Of a stretch of 64,000 nucleotides of DNA, positions 10,979-22,034 are shown one piece after another. The notes under the pieces were generated by a model that saw only the letters and a program-made list of their open reading frames with translations, was not told where the DNA came from and did not search any database. Each line of letters begins with the position of its first letter. Positions within the stretch are counted from its first letter, which is position 1. This stretch comes from Vitis vinifera (Eukaryota; Streptophyta; Magnoliopsida; Vitales; Vitaceae), in assembly GCF_030704535.1 (NCBI RefSeq), contig NC_081819.1, positions 21,982,001-22,046,000 of the forward strand. Direction: 5' to 3'. Position numbers and translations under genes: made by a program.

Positions 10979-13900
10979 TCACCAGCTGAAGCTTATGGAT
11001 TCAAAATGGAGATTGTCTGCCAAACCCGAAGAACATATGGTTGCAACCTCATGCCTCATCTTCTTAGGCCCGCTTGCAAGAACTCCAACTTTTTTTCCTT
11101 TGCAATCAAACAAAATTCCTGCAAGGAATCACACTGTTAATTGTAAGGTCTACTCCATTATGATTTAGGTATGGTGGGGATAGAATTTAATGTTCTTACT
11201 TACTCTTTAAATCGGGTCTTTCACCATAGTGCACCTTGGTGGATTGGATAAGAGACTGGCGAGGGAGGCTTTCCAGCTCTTTATCAGAATTATAGAATGA
11301 TGCTGGCGACCCATAGGCTGAAGACCCTTCCATATTCTGAACTTGCCTTGCTTCCATGGTATTTTGTTTCTTGTTCCAGAGGACAGCTCCACTTGCTGTT
11401 ATGGCTATGCTGACGCACATCAATAAGATGTTGAAAGCAGCTTGAGCCGAGGTCGGGTAGTCTAGGCCGGTGTTGTGATCAATAGGGTAGATGTAGTATC
11501 GAGTAAGAAGTCCCATTAAGACAAGGAAGATGACGAAAGACGATGATATTACCGCGCCAAGCCATAGCCAGCTGTTTGGGCCTAGAATTGCTGATGCTGG
11601 TGCGTCTGTCGCCTTCGGCTTGAACCATAGAGCTTGAAGGGGCTTAACATTCTCTGTAGCAGGTTCTTTCTCTCTTGTCACATAGGCCTCGACTTGTAGC
11701 CGCAAGCCGGATAGGTCTAAAGGGCCACCCGAAATCGGAAGGATAAGATCTAACATTGTGAGGTCTGAAGAGCTCTTGAATGAGGAAATAAGGAGAATTT
11801 TCGGGGTTTTGATTTTCAGAACAGAACTACTGAAGATTAGCTCTCGAATAACAGAGATGAAGGGAGTAATCCCACTGCCTCCACTCACCATCACAAGCGT
11901 ATCATGCCTGCAACCAGTGTAATAAATATTTGTTAGCTAAAAACTAAACATTTAATAAACCCTATCCATAGTTCTTATGCTAAACAAACCCTAGAAAATT
12001 AGTTGAAACAGGTCCATAAGGTCCTTCAATGGATGCTTCAAGATGATCAACTGATGAAGACGATGAAAGCATCTGGTATAGCTTCTTTGACCAGCTTCCA
12101 TCACCTTTAATCGTCACACTGAGCTTATCTTGCTCTAAATTACTATTAGAAGTGACTGTAAAAGGGTGCCACTGCAGCTTGGAAACGCTAGGTAAATTTA
12201 CGAACAAGATGCTCATTGGCGAATATTGCAGACCTGATTAAGAAAATAATTCTTTGAGTATCATTCAAATGATCATGATTAATCTATAGTAGTAGAAGAA
12301 GCCGAAAAATAATCTATAGTTGCCGCTTCACCTGGGGTCTTTGAGAAATTGAGCTCAACAGTTTCACATGGCAAAACGCGGGCAGAAATTAAGCGAACTT
12401 TTCTTTGAGATTGTAGAAATCTCAAGTAGCGATCGACCAGGAAAAGGTAGAAACTAGGGAGAGAAATGAAGGCGTAGGTGATACCAACATGGAGGATGAA
12501 GAACAACATGAAGATTATATAAAGGTAATGTGTGTAAAAGAAGAGCTCAAACTTCTTTCTCCTTATTCTAGGGAAGGTAGTCACCCACATGACTAATCCA
12601 CCTACCAGAGATATCTCTCCGGCAAGAATTGATACACCGGTTCTATCCCATTCTCGGATCTGCATTCAAATAAAAGAAGAAAACATAAATCAATCCCACG
12701 AATTTTTTGAAAACTTGTTTTAGAAATCAAAAACTTGTTTAAAAAATAAATGGTTTTTTCATAACATTAATTTCTTATAAACCGTTCTAAAAAATAATTA
12801 TACAAATAATTGAAAATAAAACATTACATATAAAAGCTAGTTTTAAATAATATTTGAAAACTCAGACAAAGCGAAAATATTTCAACTTTTCAAACAAACT
12901 ATTATTCATTTCTTTTTCAATGACTTTTTTAAAAAACATTGCTAAAGAGGGTTCTAGATTTCTTTTTCAACTACCTCATTGCAAGTAGTATAGGTCTCTT
13001 TGGAACTATTTTAGAGAACAATTTTCTGTTCTTAAGAAATAAAAAATAAAAAAAATTACATTTGACAACTAAAAATTGTTTTATATTTTTTGTTCTTAAA
13101 AATAAAAAATAGAATGTTTTTAGAGAACATTGTTTAATTGTTTTTTAAGAGTTATTTAAAGAAATAATTATATAAATATGTAGAATAATTAAAAATAAAA
13201 ACTAAATAAATAATTTTTAAAACATATTAAATAATTTAGGTTTTCAAACAAACTTTTGTTTTATAAAAATTTAGAGAAGAATTTTTAAAAACCATTTTTC
13301 AGAATTATTTTCGAGAGTAGTTACACATATTTTTCATAAAATTTATAACTTTTCTACCATGTTATGACTACCCATATTCATGAATGTATCCCTGATTATT
13401 TCGAGTGTTTCTAACACAGAAGAAATTAAAAAGGCTGGACCCTAAAGTCAACTTCTTATGCACCCTCTGTTGGGTGGACCACTGAACCACAAAAACCATC
13501 TATCGGTTTGTCGTTTTGACCCCATGGGAAGAATAGGATCATCTTGAACCCCTTGTGGGCCTATATCGATAGATCACTTCCAAAGTAAAGGGTATGTGAG
13601 TAATGGGGTCACCATACAATTGTCAAACAAAAAATGAAATGCGTCCTACCACTTTGATACCCTCTTCTCAAAAGGTCAATTCGTTTACATGGGTTATAGC
13701 TTATAAGCTTCCAATTTTCATAACAAAAAGAAAAGACTCCCACAAAACATCCAACTTATGCATGGAGAGCATGTGAGAGAAGAAGCTAAAGGCCAAACAA
13801 ACAGTCAGCAGTGACGTGAAGAAAACAAATATCTCTTCCTTTCTACTTCCTCTCCACGTTTCTTTGGATTTTATGCAGATTGAACTACCCATATGAGACA

Positions 13901-15408
13901 ATTAAAGAACAAAAAAACAAGTGTTTTCAGAAAAATGATTAAAAATAAAATATTATATATAAAATTTATTTTTCAGACATATTTAAAAACATAAGTTAAA
14001 TATATTTTTGGGTCCCAAATAGATTTTCCGACAAAGCTTCTGACAACAACAATTGATTTAAAAAATTGTTTCAGAACTGTTTTTGAAAACCAAAACGTAT
14101 ATATGAACACAACCACTTGGCCTTTACTCTTTGCAATGGACTCTTCACATGGGTGTCTTGTCCATGTGCGAATGAATTGAGACAGACCAAACAAAACAGT
14201 GTAACGTATATGGTGGACACCAAATTCAATGGATGAAACCTCAAGATGTAAAGTAATGCTGCAGTCTTCTTTTCAGAAGGGTGGTTGGCTTTTCTGTCTT
14301 TTACCTATGTCAAGGTGACTAAATTTTTATGTTAACATGTTTCTGTTTTGGAAAAACAGTTTTCACTTTCTGAAATTTCTGCATAAGATCAAGTATGGAA
14401 TTAAGTTACCTGCTTCCAGATACTGTCCTTGGCAATCCACCTAATGATGAAGCAGACACCATGTGTAGTGAAGAGGGTCAAACAAGTGTGCCCTAGCCAT
14501 ATATGATACTTGATACTAGCCTCTGAAGTGAGGCCAATAAGTGGCAATATCGACGACCCACGAGCCACCGGAAAGAACAGAAATGCAAGGGCTATGTTCC
14601 CAGTAAGCGCTAGCCTCAGAGCTGCAGCACCCAGCTTGGACACCCACCTGCAAAAAAACACACCAATTAATTAACAACCCCATTGTCAGACTCATAAGAT
14701 ATGAAGATTTTACGATTAATGGATAAAGTTTCTTAAAGGGTTCTCACAGTTTCTCTCCTTTCTTGGCTGCTTTATCTTCGATACCTTGAAACCCAGTGCG
14801 GAGATAAGTATAAATCGACCAAACAAGTAGTGCAATGAACATCACTAAGAAGAGCATCTCTATCATTGAAACAATCCCCAGAGGGCCTTTCACGAGGACA
14901 GGCCGCTTCAATACGGCCAGCCGATCTTTTGGGCTGCTGTTGATTCAAAATGATCCTATCTTATCATCCCAAAAGGGAAAAAAATATGGTTGATTAAGAA
15001 GAAAAATCACTGTGGAATCACCTTTTAGATTTATTATTATTCAGTTTCTTTCCCAAATGGAGATACGCACAGCCCAGGACAGCAGAAAATAGTACTGGAA
15101 ATGTATAAATCAGGATGGTGGCACCTGCAAACATCAAATATAGAGATTTTATTCGAAAAAATAAAGGTTAGACTAACAGAGTTAAACTTCATCGGTATAA
15201 GAATCAAACCTTGTCGTCCAAAATACGTGGAATCAGTTGTTGCCACGACTTGAACGAACCATTTTTTCTTGTAAGTATTAGTGGGCATCATCACGAACAA
15301 CACAAGAATACCCAGGAAGATCATCAAGGCAAGCAGTCTAATGGCTGCTCTTACGGCTCTGATCGTTCCATCAGAGGAAGATGACTGCTTCTTCACCGTT
15401 GGATCCAT
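10979..15408 (-). CDS. FRO: Ferric reduction oxidase (FRO), complete 8-exon gene
   Basis: Ferric-chelate reductase of the FRO2 family; uses NADPH, FAD and haem at the plasma membrane to reduce Fe(III) chelates before uptake. Exons (minus): 15210-15408, 15022-15124, 14748-14933 (or 14936), 14410-14647, 12332-12659, 11990-12233, 11204-11907, 10979-11118; all GT-AG and in phase, giving about 713 aa (FRO2-like proteins are about 700-725). ATG at 15408. Membrane anchor about 25-45. Paired haem His lie in exon 4 (YHIWLGHTCLTLFTTHG) and exon 5 (THYLYIIFMLFFILHVG). FAD motif HPFTVTS about 374-380; NADPH motif GGSGITPF about 441-448. Late transmembrane helices are in exon 7. The C-terminus GVLASGPKKM...ESISFSW (exon 8) is the family's usual end. 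Exon 7 also stays open through its donor into a stop at 11196; the GTAAGT donor and matching exon 8 favour splicing. Intron 4 (about 1.75 kb) is swollen by AT-rich elements. Confidence 0.94.
12690..13330. repeat. AT-rich MITE-like sequences inside FRO intron 4
   Basis: Two adjacent AT-rich stretches (about 12690-12960 and 13000-13330) share a core resembling ATTAAAAATAAAA followed by TATATAAA with related sequences at 13,915-14,100, 44,905-45,245 and 50,030-50,275. No ORF. The ends are too degenerate for me to define target duplications. Confidence 0.4.
13915..14100. repeat. Short AT-rich MITE-like copy in FRO intron 4
   Basis: It has the core TGATTAAAAATAAAATATTA and the flanking GAAAACCAAAAC-like end of the same family. 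It is absent from the corresponding intron region of FRO copy 1 (1-921), so it inserted after the duplication or was lost there. Confidence 0.4.
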
Positions 15409-15467
15409 CACCTTTCTCTCTCTCTCTCACTCTATTACTCTCTCACTCTGTGCGAATGGGATGGCCA

Positions 15468-15604
15468 TATTTATAGAAGGTACAGTAGCATTCAAGAGGA
15501 AAGTATAAAAATAATAATAATAATAAAAACAGGGGCATCTATGTATTGGTGTTGGCAGGTTGACAGTGTTTAGCGGTCAACGATGAAGTCAGTCGTGACA
15601 CGTG
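15468..15604 (-). promoter_or_regulatory. FRO copy 2 core promoter: TATA box and G-box
   Basis: TATAAATA (minus) at 15468-15475 is about 60 bp above the ATG. The G-box CACGTG is at 15599-15604, inside the block TTTAGCGGTCAACGATGAAG onward that matches the promoter of FRO copy 1. Conservation of this block in both copies suggests shared iron-responsive control; this is inference. Confidence 0.6.
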
Positions 15605-15699
15605 GACGGTCTACTTTGCTCCAGTCACATGGGTCAGGCACGTCATCATTCCATCATAGATCGAGTAGAATTTAAATAAATTCCAGCCACAAAATAAAT

Positions 15700-17410
15700 G
15701 GAAAAAACTTATCGAATTTTCCATTCGCCGAGGCGCGCCTTAAATTTCTTATCCTCCGGGCACCATTGATCTGAAAAGACGGTATTGCCCCTGAAAATGA
15801 CAATACCTGGGACATAGTTTTGGAGTTTTTGGGTGCCCTAGGAGCGCCCAAAGGTAGGTTTGTGTGAGGCACGTGGATTCATGGGCTTGAGTGTGCTTGA
15901 AGTGTGCCCAAGTGTGTGCGTGGCAGTATCACTGTATTAATAAGGTAACGATAAATTTAACAAAATTAAACAGAATATTTATAAAGAAATTAATTTTTTT
16001 AAAAAGAAATTTGATATGTTTTATGGATTCTAATCATATATAATAAGCATTGTAATAAATATGTAATAAGCTAAAAAATATGACATTTACATAATTAGTA
16101 TAAATGTATTATATATATTTATATAAGCAAAATTATCTCCATATTATTATGAAAAATAAAACACAAATATCTGCTAGAGGTATGTAGGCATATATGTTTA
16201 GTTTCTTTCTCCCTTATTTACTTATTCTTAATCTATAAATAAGTATTTAAGAATTTTTTATATAAATATCAACATTACATACCTTAGCATAATGGAATTA
16301 AGCCTAGCCCTTAAATAAGTATTTATGAGTTAATAAAAAAAGCCTACATAACCTCACCTATCATTTTTTCCCTTTAATTTTTATATTTATTTTATAACAT
16401 TATTTACAAAATTTTTTATGAATATGTAGTCTTATTTTCTTTAAGTGTTCTTATTTCAAAAGATATATTAAAAGTGATATGCTTTTGCATTTTATTTTTA
16501 TTATTTCATCTCATAGTAAAAAACTATGCAAATCATATTTTATATAATCAAGTTAGATGTTCATAATTGTTGATATTTTAATTATATAATTGGTGAATTG
16601 ATGCATTTGGTAAATTGTACAAGAGTAAATATATCGATTTCCATGAATTTAGTAGAAAGATATAATTCTACACCAACTCGAAGATATTAGAGTCCAAGAA
16701 AAATGATTAAGTACCAGTAATTTGTCCTGTATACCAAGTTATCACATTCCAAAATTGATCATATTGAAAGGGGCAATGGTAACTACTTCTTCAAATTATT
16801 AAAAAATATATATAATTTATAAAGTCGAGAATGTTATAGTTCAGATTTTTAATCCAATATATTCGAGAATCATGTGGACTATCTTTTATTAAAAATAATT
16901 TGATAATGCTACATCAATATAATGTTACATGCATCGTACAAATTAAAAAATGATACATTAAATGTATAGAATTAAACATATGTCTCTCGGGTTCTTTTAC
17001 ACCATAAGCTTCAAAAAAGCAGTAAAATTAATGTACAACAAGTTAGCAAACCTATTCATCAAAACATTATCAACTATAATATTCAAGAAGTTCAAACATA
17101 ACATTGTGATGGGTGACTCAAAAGTCTTTATGTTGAGTTAGTATAAAAAGTGTAATTACCTCAACATTTTGGGGAACAGATAAAGATAAATAAGAATGTT
17201 ACAACACTCAATTTTTTTTTCTTTTCATTGGGGTTTTGTCTCATTGGACTTTACTGATAACGCTTTTAACAAGGCAACCATAGTAGTCCAAAATAATATT
17301 GTATTTTTCTTACCAAGGGTTTTTCCACAACGGTTTTTTTTTCTAGTGAGACATTCAAAAGAGGTTTTTGTGAAATATACTAAGAAAATGATTATCATTC
17401 TAGAGTAAAC
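15700..17410. other. AT-rich intergenic desert, no gene seen
   Basis: A slightly GC-richer patch at 15,700-15,930 is followed by strongly AT-rich sequence. Short open frames (for example 17196-17408) have no family signature and I do not call them. Confidence 0.5.
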
Positions 17411-17416
17411 ATTATA

Positions 17417-17541
17417 AGAGTGCGTTTGATATTGATTTTAAAAAATATTTTTAAACTTTCTAATATATGAAATTTTTTATTTTTCAAGTATTAAAAATAT
17501 TATAAACACTTTCTAAAATTACTACTAAACACACTCTAAAT
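17417..17541. repeat. Small MITE-like element
   Basis: About 125 bp with inverted ends: AGAGTGCGTTTGAT on the left, and CTAAACACACTCT on the right (reverse complement AGAGTGTGTTTAG). Related end motifs recur near 18,520-18,630 and 18,640-18,750. No clear target duplication is seen. Confidence 0.45.
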
Positions 17542-17710
17542 ATTTATGATAGTTTGTAGATGATAGTACTATCACTGTGATTGTACTATTACCATATATG
17601 TATTAATTTTAAACTATAAATAATCATTTATGAATTAATAAAAACATATCGCTTCTTACCGACTCTAAATATTTTGTCAAATAATATCATGATTTTTTTT
17701 TTTGCTGATT

Positions 17711-17890
17711 ATGGCAAATGAATTCAATCAATATTCGAAATGGGAAGCAACCAGTTTAAAAACGAAATACCTCGTTGACCTGCAAATTGCAATCAAGAAA
17801 GAAATGACCGTCGTCCGCGGTCCGCTGCAGCTTGTGTCGGCCGCCGCCTCTCAGATAATCGCAGTGATAATGCGCGGTTTTATTAAATAA
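17711..17890 (+). other. Isolated GC-rich 59-codon ORF of unknown function
   Basis: ATG at 17711, stop at 17888-17890. I do not recognise the predicted peptide. The stretch 17,811-17,875 is clearly GC-rich (CGTCCGCGGTCCGCTGCAG) while everything for kilobases on either side is about 70% AT. It may be a gene or organelle-derived fragment, or a small gene; nothing here decides between them. Confidence 0.25.
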
Positions 17891-17894
17891 AGTA

Positions 17895-19030
17895 ATTAAA
17901 ATAGAGGAAATGGAAATCAAAATCATATTCTATAAAGAGAATCTCCATAATCAGATATCTATGAATAACTCCAAGAGAAAATATTATCTTGATTCTCAAG
18001 TGTTTTATAACATTCTGTTATTTATCCTAAGAGATAGTATATATTTATTTAATTGATTTCTTATATAATTATCTTTTTATTTATTTATTTATCATCGAAC
18101 TTTCAAGTATTGAGAATTATTTTGAATATGACTGAGAGTATTTTTATAAAATATTTTTAATATGAAAAATCGATTGATAAAATTTAAAATTTATTTTTTT
18201 AAAATTTAAAATTTATTTATCAAAAACACTTTCACTTAAACTAATTTAAATAAAAACATTATTAATTGCACTCTTAGTTCTTTTTAATAATATATTATAT
18301 AATAATTTTTAGTAATTACAAATTATTATTAAAAATTTTAAAATCTGAAATTGTAAAAATAAAATTTAATATCTCATTTTTTAAAAATAATTATTAAAAA
18401 TTAGTATTTTTAAAGATAAGTAATAAAAAATTAATACTTATCCACTTTTAAAAATAATTGCTTTTAAAAATAGAAAAGAAAATGTGTATCAAAGGACAAA
18501 TAATTTAATGTATTTGAGAGTAATTCATAAAGTGTTTTTTACCGCTTTAATATTTATAAAATACAAAATTTCAAGTATTAGAAAAACCGAATACAATTTC
18601 TAAAATCATCATCAAACACATTTTTAGAGTATTTTTCTCAGATTCTAAAAAACGATTCTAATATTTTTAATATTTAAAATTTTTTATCTTTCAAATATTA
18701 AAAAATGTTAAAAATATTTACTAAAATCATTATAAAACTCACTCTTAATATGCTAATTAGAGTAATTAACTAAAAATCAAAAGAAATTAAAAATTCACAT
18801 ACCCATCGCAACCATCAACTCTTTCTTCTCCCCATAGACCCTCAAGTCATTTGAAATATTTTAAAACCCTAAATCATCCTAGACCCAAGCCTAAATCCTT
18901 TGTTAAAAGGGTTTTATCTCTGAGGGCAATTTAGTGTTATTCATGGTTTTTCTTAGGAAACCCAGGGAAAAAGTTCCATGGTTTTCCTAGGTCTACATAC
19001 TTTTGCTTGCAGTTCTTTTTGGCTTCTTCA
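17895..19030. other. AT-rich intergenic sequence with MITE-like remnants
   Basis: It contains several degenerate copies of the small element at 17,417 (end motifs near 18,520-18,630 and 18,640-18,750). No gene seen. Confidence 0.4.
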
Positions 19031-19036
19031 TGAAAC

Positions 19037-19273
19037 TCATATATATACCTCACAGAAGGTCCTGATTAGATGATAAGAACTGACCTTTGGATGTACAGAC
19101 ACAGGACTGAGCCACGGCCATATAAGGCTGTGAAACACTTCAAAGGGGAGAGGGGTCGAAACATGGACTCCATTGTTGAGGTTAAAAGTGCTTCCTGTTG
19201 AGCTAAATTCTATACTTTCATTGAATTTTGCCAAATCTCCTGCTGTCTGCCACTCTAAAATGAATCTCTGGCT
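19037..19273 (-). other. Possible terminal exon or gene fragment, unrecognised
   Basis: An open frame on the minus strand of about 79 codons ends at 19037. It is less AT-rich than its surroundings. Just upstream a pyrimidine-containing stretch ends TTGTGCAG at about 19274-19281, which would serve as a 3' splice site. I do not recognise the peptide (it includes LAKFNESIEFSSTGSTFNL). It could be the last exon of a transcript that crosses the tandem array, or chance. Confidence 0.2.
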
Positions 19274-19278
19274 CTGCA

Positions 19279-19555
19279 CAATACTAAAGGAGAATGTAAC
19301 ACTACAGCAGCCTGGGCAAGAAACATAGGGAAGCCACCATGAAGAAAGGGGTAATGCCCACAGGAGTGGACAATACTAAAAGAGAATGGACCTTCTACGG
19401 CAATCTGGGCAAGAAAGATAGGGAAGCCACCATGAAGAAAGGGGTAATGCCCACAGAAGTTAATTGGGCAATACTAAAAGAGAATGGAACTCTACGGCAA
19501 CCTGGGCAAGAAAGGTAGTAAGCCACCATGAAAAGGGGTAATGCCCACAGAAATT
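19279..19555. repeat. Triplicated repeat of 92-98 bp beside the large array
   Basis: Three copies start with CAATACTAAA at 19279, 19371 and 19469. Each contains GAAGCCACCATGAAGAAAGG- and GGTAATGCCCACAG-like blocks. It is independent in sequence from the 399-bp array that starts 400 bp further on. Confidence 0.85.
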
Positions 19556-22034
19556 GAGTCCTGACTCCTGAGATACGAAGATGACTGATGGGAGAAAATG
19601 TCCAAGACAGTGAACAGAGAAGATAGGGATGCAGTTCAGACTTTTGAGTGTGATTGATTGAGCGTGGTAGTTGCTAAACTATTAAGATGTAATTATAGTG
19701 GATGACCAAATAATTAGGATTTGAGAGGAAATGGCAAGGAGTTCATAACACCTATTAAGCAAAGATCAAATCACAATAGAGAAGTGTAAGACCATGTGGA
19801 AATGAATGACAAAATAATTTAACAACTCTTATCACATTCTCATAAAAAGTAATCGAAGAATTTCAAGCTATCCTAACCAAAATTTGAAAGAATGCATAAG
19901 CCACTAATATGAAACCCGACAACTGCAAACTAAAGAACCTGTTAGTTTTAATTTTATGTTCTTAAGCATGCACAGCAAACCCAATGCTTCTCAAACAATG
20001 CAAACTCAGAAAACCAACTGAGACTTTATTTGCTGCAGTCAAAGTACTTGGCACTTTGACCTACAAAATCCAATTTGATTGTCTTTCTCTTGAAACAACC
20101 AACTCTGGCCAAGTTGACTAAGCAAAATTCAAGAGACCTTGCTGAACTTACAAACACAGATTTCCAAAGGAAAGGGAAAATGAAGATCAATAAAATCTTA
20201 TTTTTAGCCTTCGACTATGGTAATATGGTTGAAACCTCAACTTCTTCAGAATTTCTAGCCCTCAAGAAGAATGCTTAATTCAGGAAAGGAAAATTTTCCT
20301 CCTTCCTCTTCCAACTATATTCTAGGATATTAGGCAGGACACCGAGAAATGTAAAGCTTCTCAAACAATGCAAACTCAGAAAACCAACTGAGACTTTATT
20401 TGCTGCAGTCAAAGTACTTGGCACTTTGACCTACAAAATCCAATTTGATTGTCTTTCTCTTGAAACAACCAACTCTGGCCAAGTTGACTAAGCAAAATTC
20501 AAGAGACCTTGCTGAACTTACAAACCCAGATTTCCAAAGGAAAGGGAAAATGAAGATCAATAAAATCTTATTTTTAGCCTTCTACTATGGTAATATGGTT
20601 GAAACCTCAACTTCTTCAGAATTTCTAGCCCTCAAGAAGAATGCTTAATTCAGGAAAGGAAAATTTTCCTCCTTCCTCTTCCAACTATATTCTAGGATAT
20701 TTGGCAGGACACCGAGAAATGTAAAGCTTCTCAAGCATGCACAACAAACCCAATGCTTCTCAAACAATGCAAACTCAAAAAACCAAATGAGACTTTATTT
20801 GCTGCGGTCAAAGTACTTGGCACTTTGACCTACAAAATCCAATTTGATTGCCTTTCCCTTGAAACAACCAACTCTGAACAAGTTGACTAAGCAAAATTCA
20901 AGAGACCTTGCTGAACTTACAAACCCAGATTTCCAAAGGAAAGGGAAAATGAAGATCAATAAAATCTTATTTTTAGCCTTCGACTATGGTAATATGGTTG
21001 AAACCTCAACTTCTTCAGAATTTCTAGCCCTCAAGAAGAATGCTTAATTCAGGAAAGGAAAATTTTCCTCCTTCCTCTTCCAACTATATTCTAGGATATT
21101 TGGCAGGACACCGAGAAATGTAAAGCTTCTCAAGCATGCACAGCAAACCCAATGCTTCTCAAACAATGCAAACTCAGAAAACCAACTGAGACTTTATTTG
21201 CTGCAGTCAAAGTACTTGGCACTTTGACCTACAAAATCCAATTTGATTGTCTTTCTCTTGAAACAACCAACTCTGGTCAAGTTGACTAAGCAAAATTCAA
21301 GAGACCTTGCTGAACTTACAAACCCAGATTTCCAAAGGAAAGGGAAAATGAAGATCAATAAAATCTTATTTTTAGCCTTCTACTATGGTAATATGGTTGA
21401 AACCTCAACTTCTTCAGAATTTCTAGCCCTCAAGAAGAATGCTTAATTCAGGAAAGGAAAATTTTCCTCCTTCCTCTTCCAACTATATTCTAGGATATTT
21501 GGCAGGACACCGAGAAAGCTTCTCAAGCATGCACAGCAAACCCAATGCTTCTCAAACAATGCAAACTCAAAAAACCAAATGAGACTTTATTTGCTGCGGT
21601 CAAAGTACTTGGCACTTTGACCTACAAAATCCAATTTGCTTGCCTTTCCCTTGAAACAACCAACTCTGGCCAAGTTGACTAAGCAAAATTCAAGAGACCT
21701 TGCTGAACTTACAAACCCAGATTTCCAAAGGAAAGGGAAAATGAAGATCAATAAAATCTTATTTTTAGCCTTCGACTATGGTAATATGGTTGAAACCTCA
21801 ACTTCTTCAGAATTTCTAGCCCTCAAGAAGAATGCTTAATTCAGGAAAGGAAAATTTTCCTCCTTCCTCTTCCAACTATATTCTAGGATATTTGGCAGGA
21901 CACCGAGAAATGTAAAGCTTCTCAAGCATGCACAGCAAACCCAATGCTTCTCAAACAATGCAAACTCAGAAAACCAACTGAGACTTTATTTGCTGCAGTC
22001 AAAGTACTTGGCACTTTGACCTACAAAATCCAAT

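Noticed and set aside
11196..11203. FRO ending at the in-frame stop at 11196
   Set aside because: A GTAAGT donor lies at 11203-11198, and an acceptor at 11119 leads to an in-phase last exon encoding the usual FRO C-terminus.
13701..13901. 66-codon ORF in FRO intron 4
   Set aside because: It lies wholly in the intron. The matching sequence in copy 1 has indels that do not preserve the frame.
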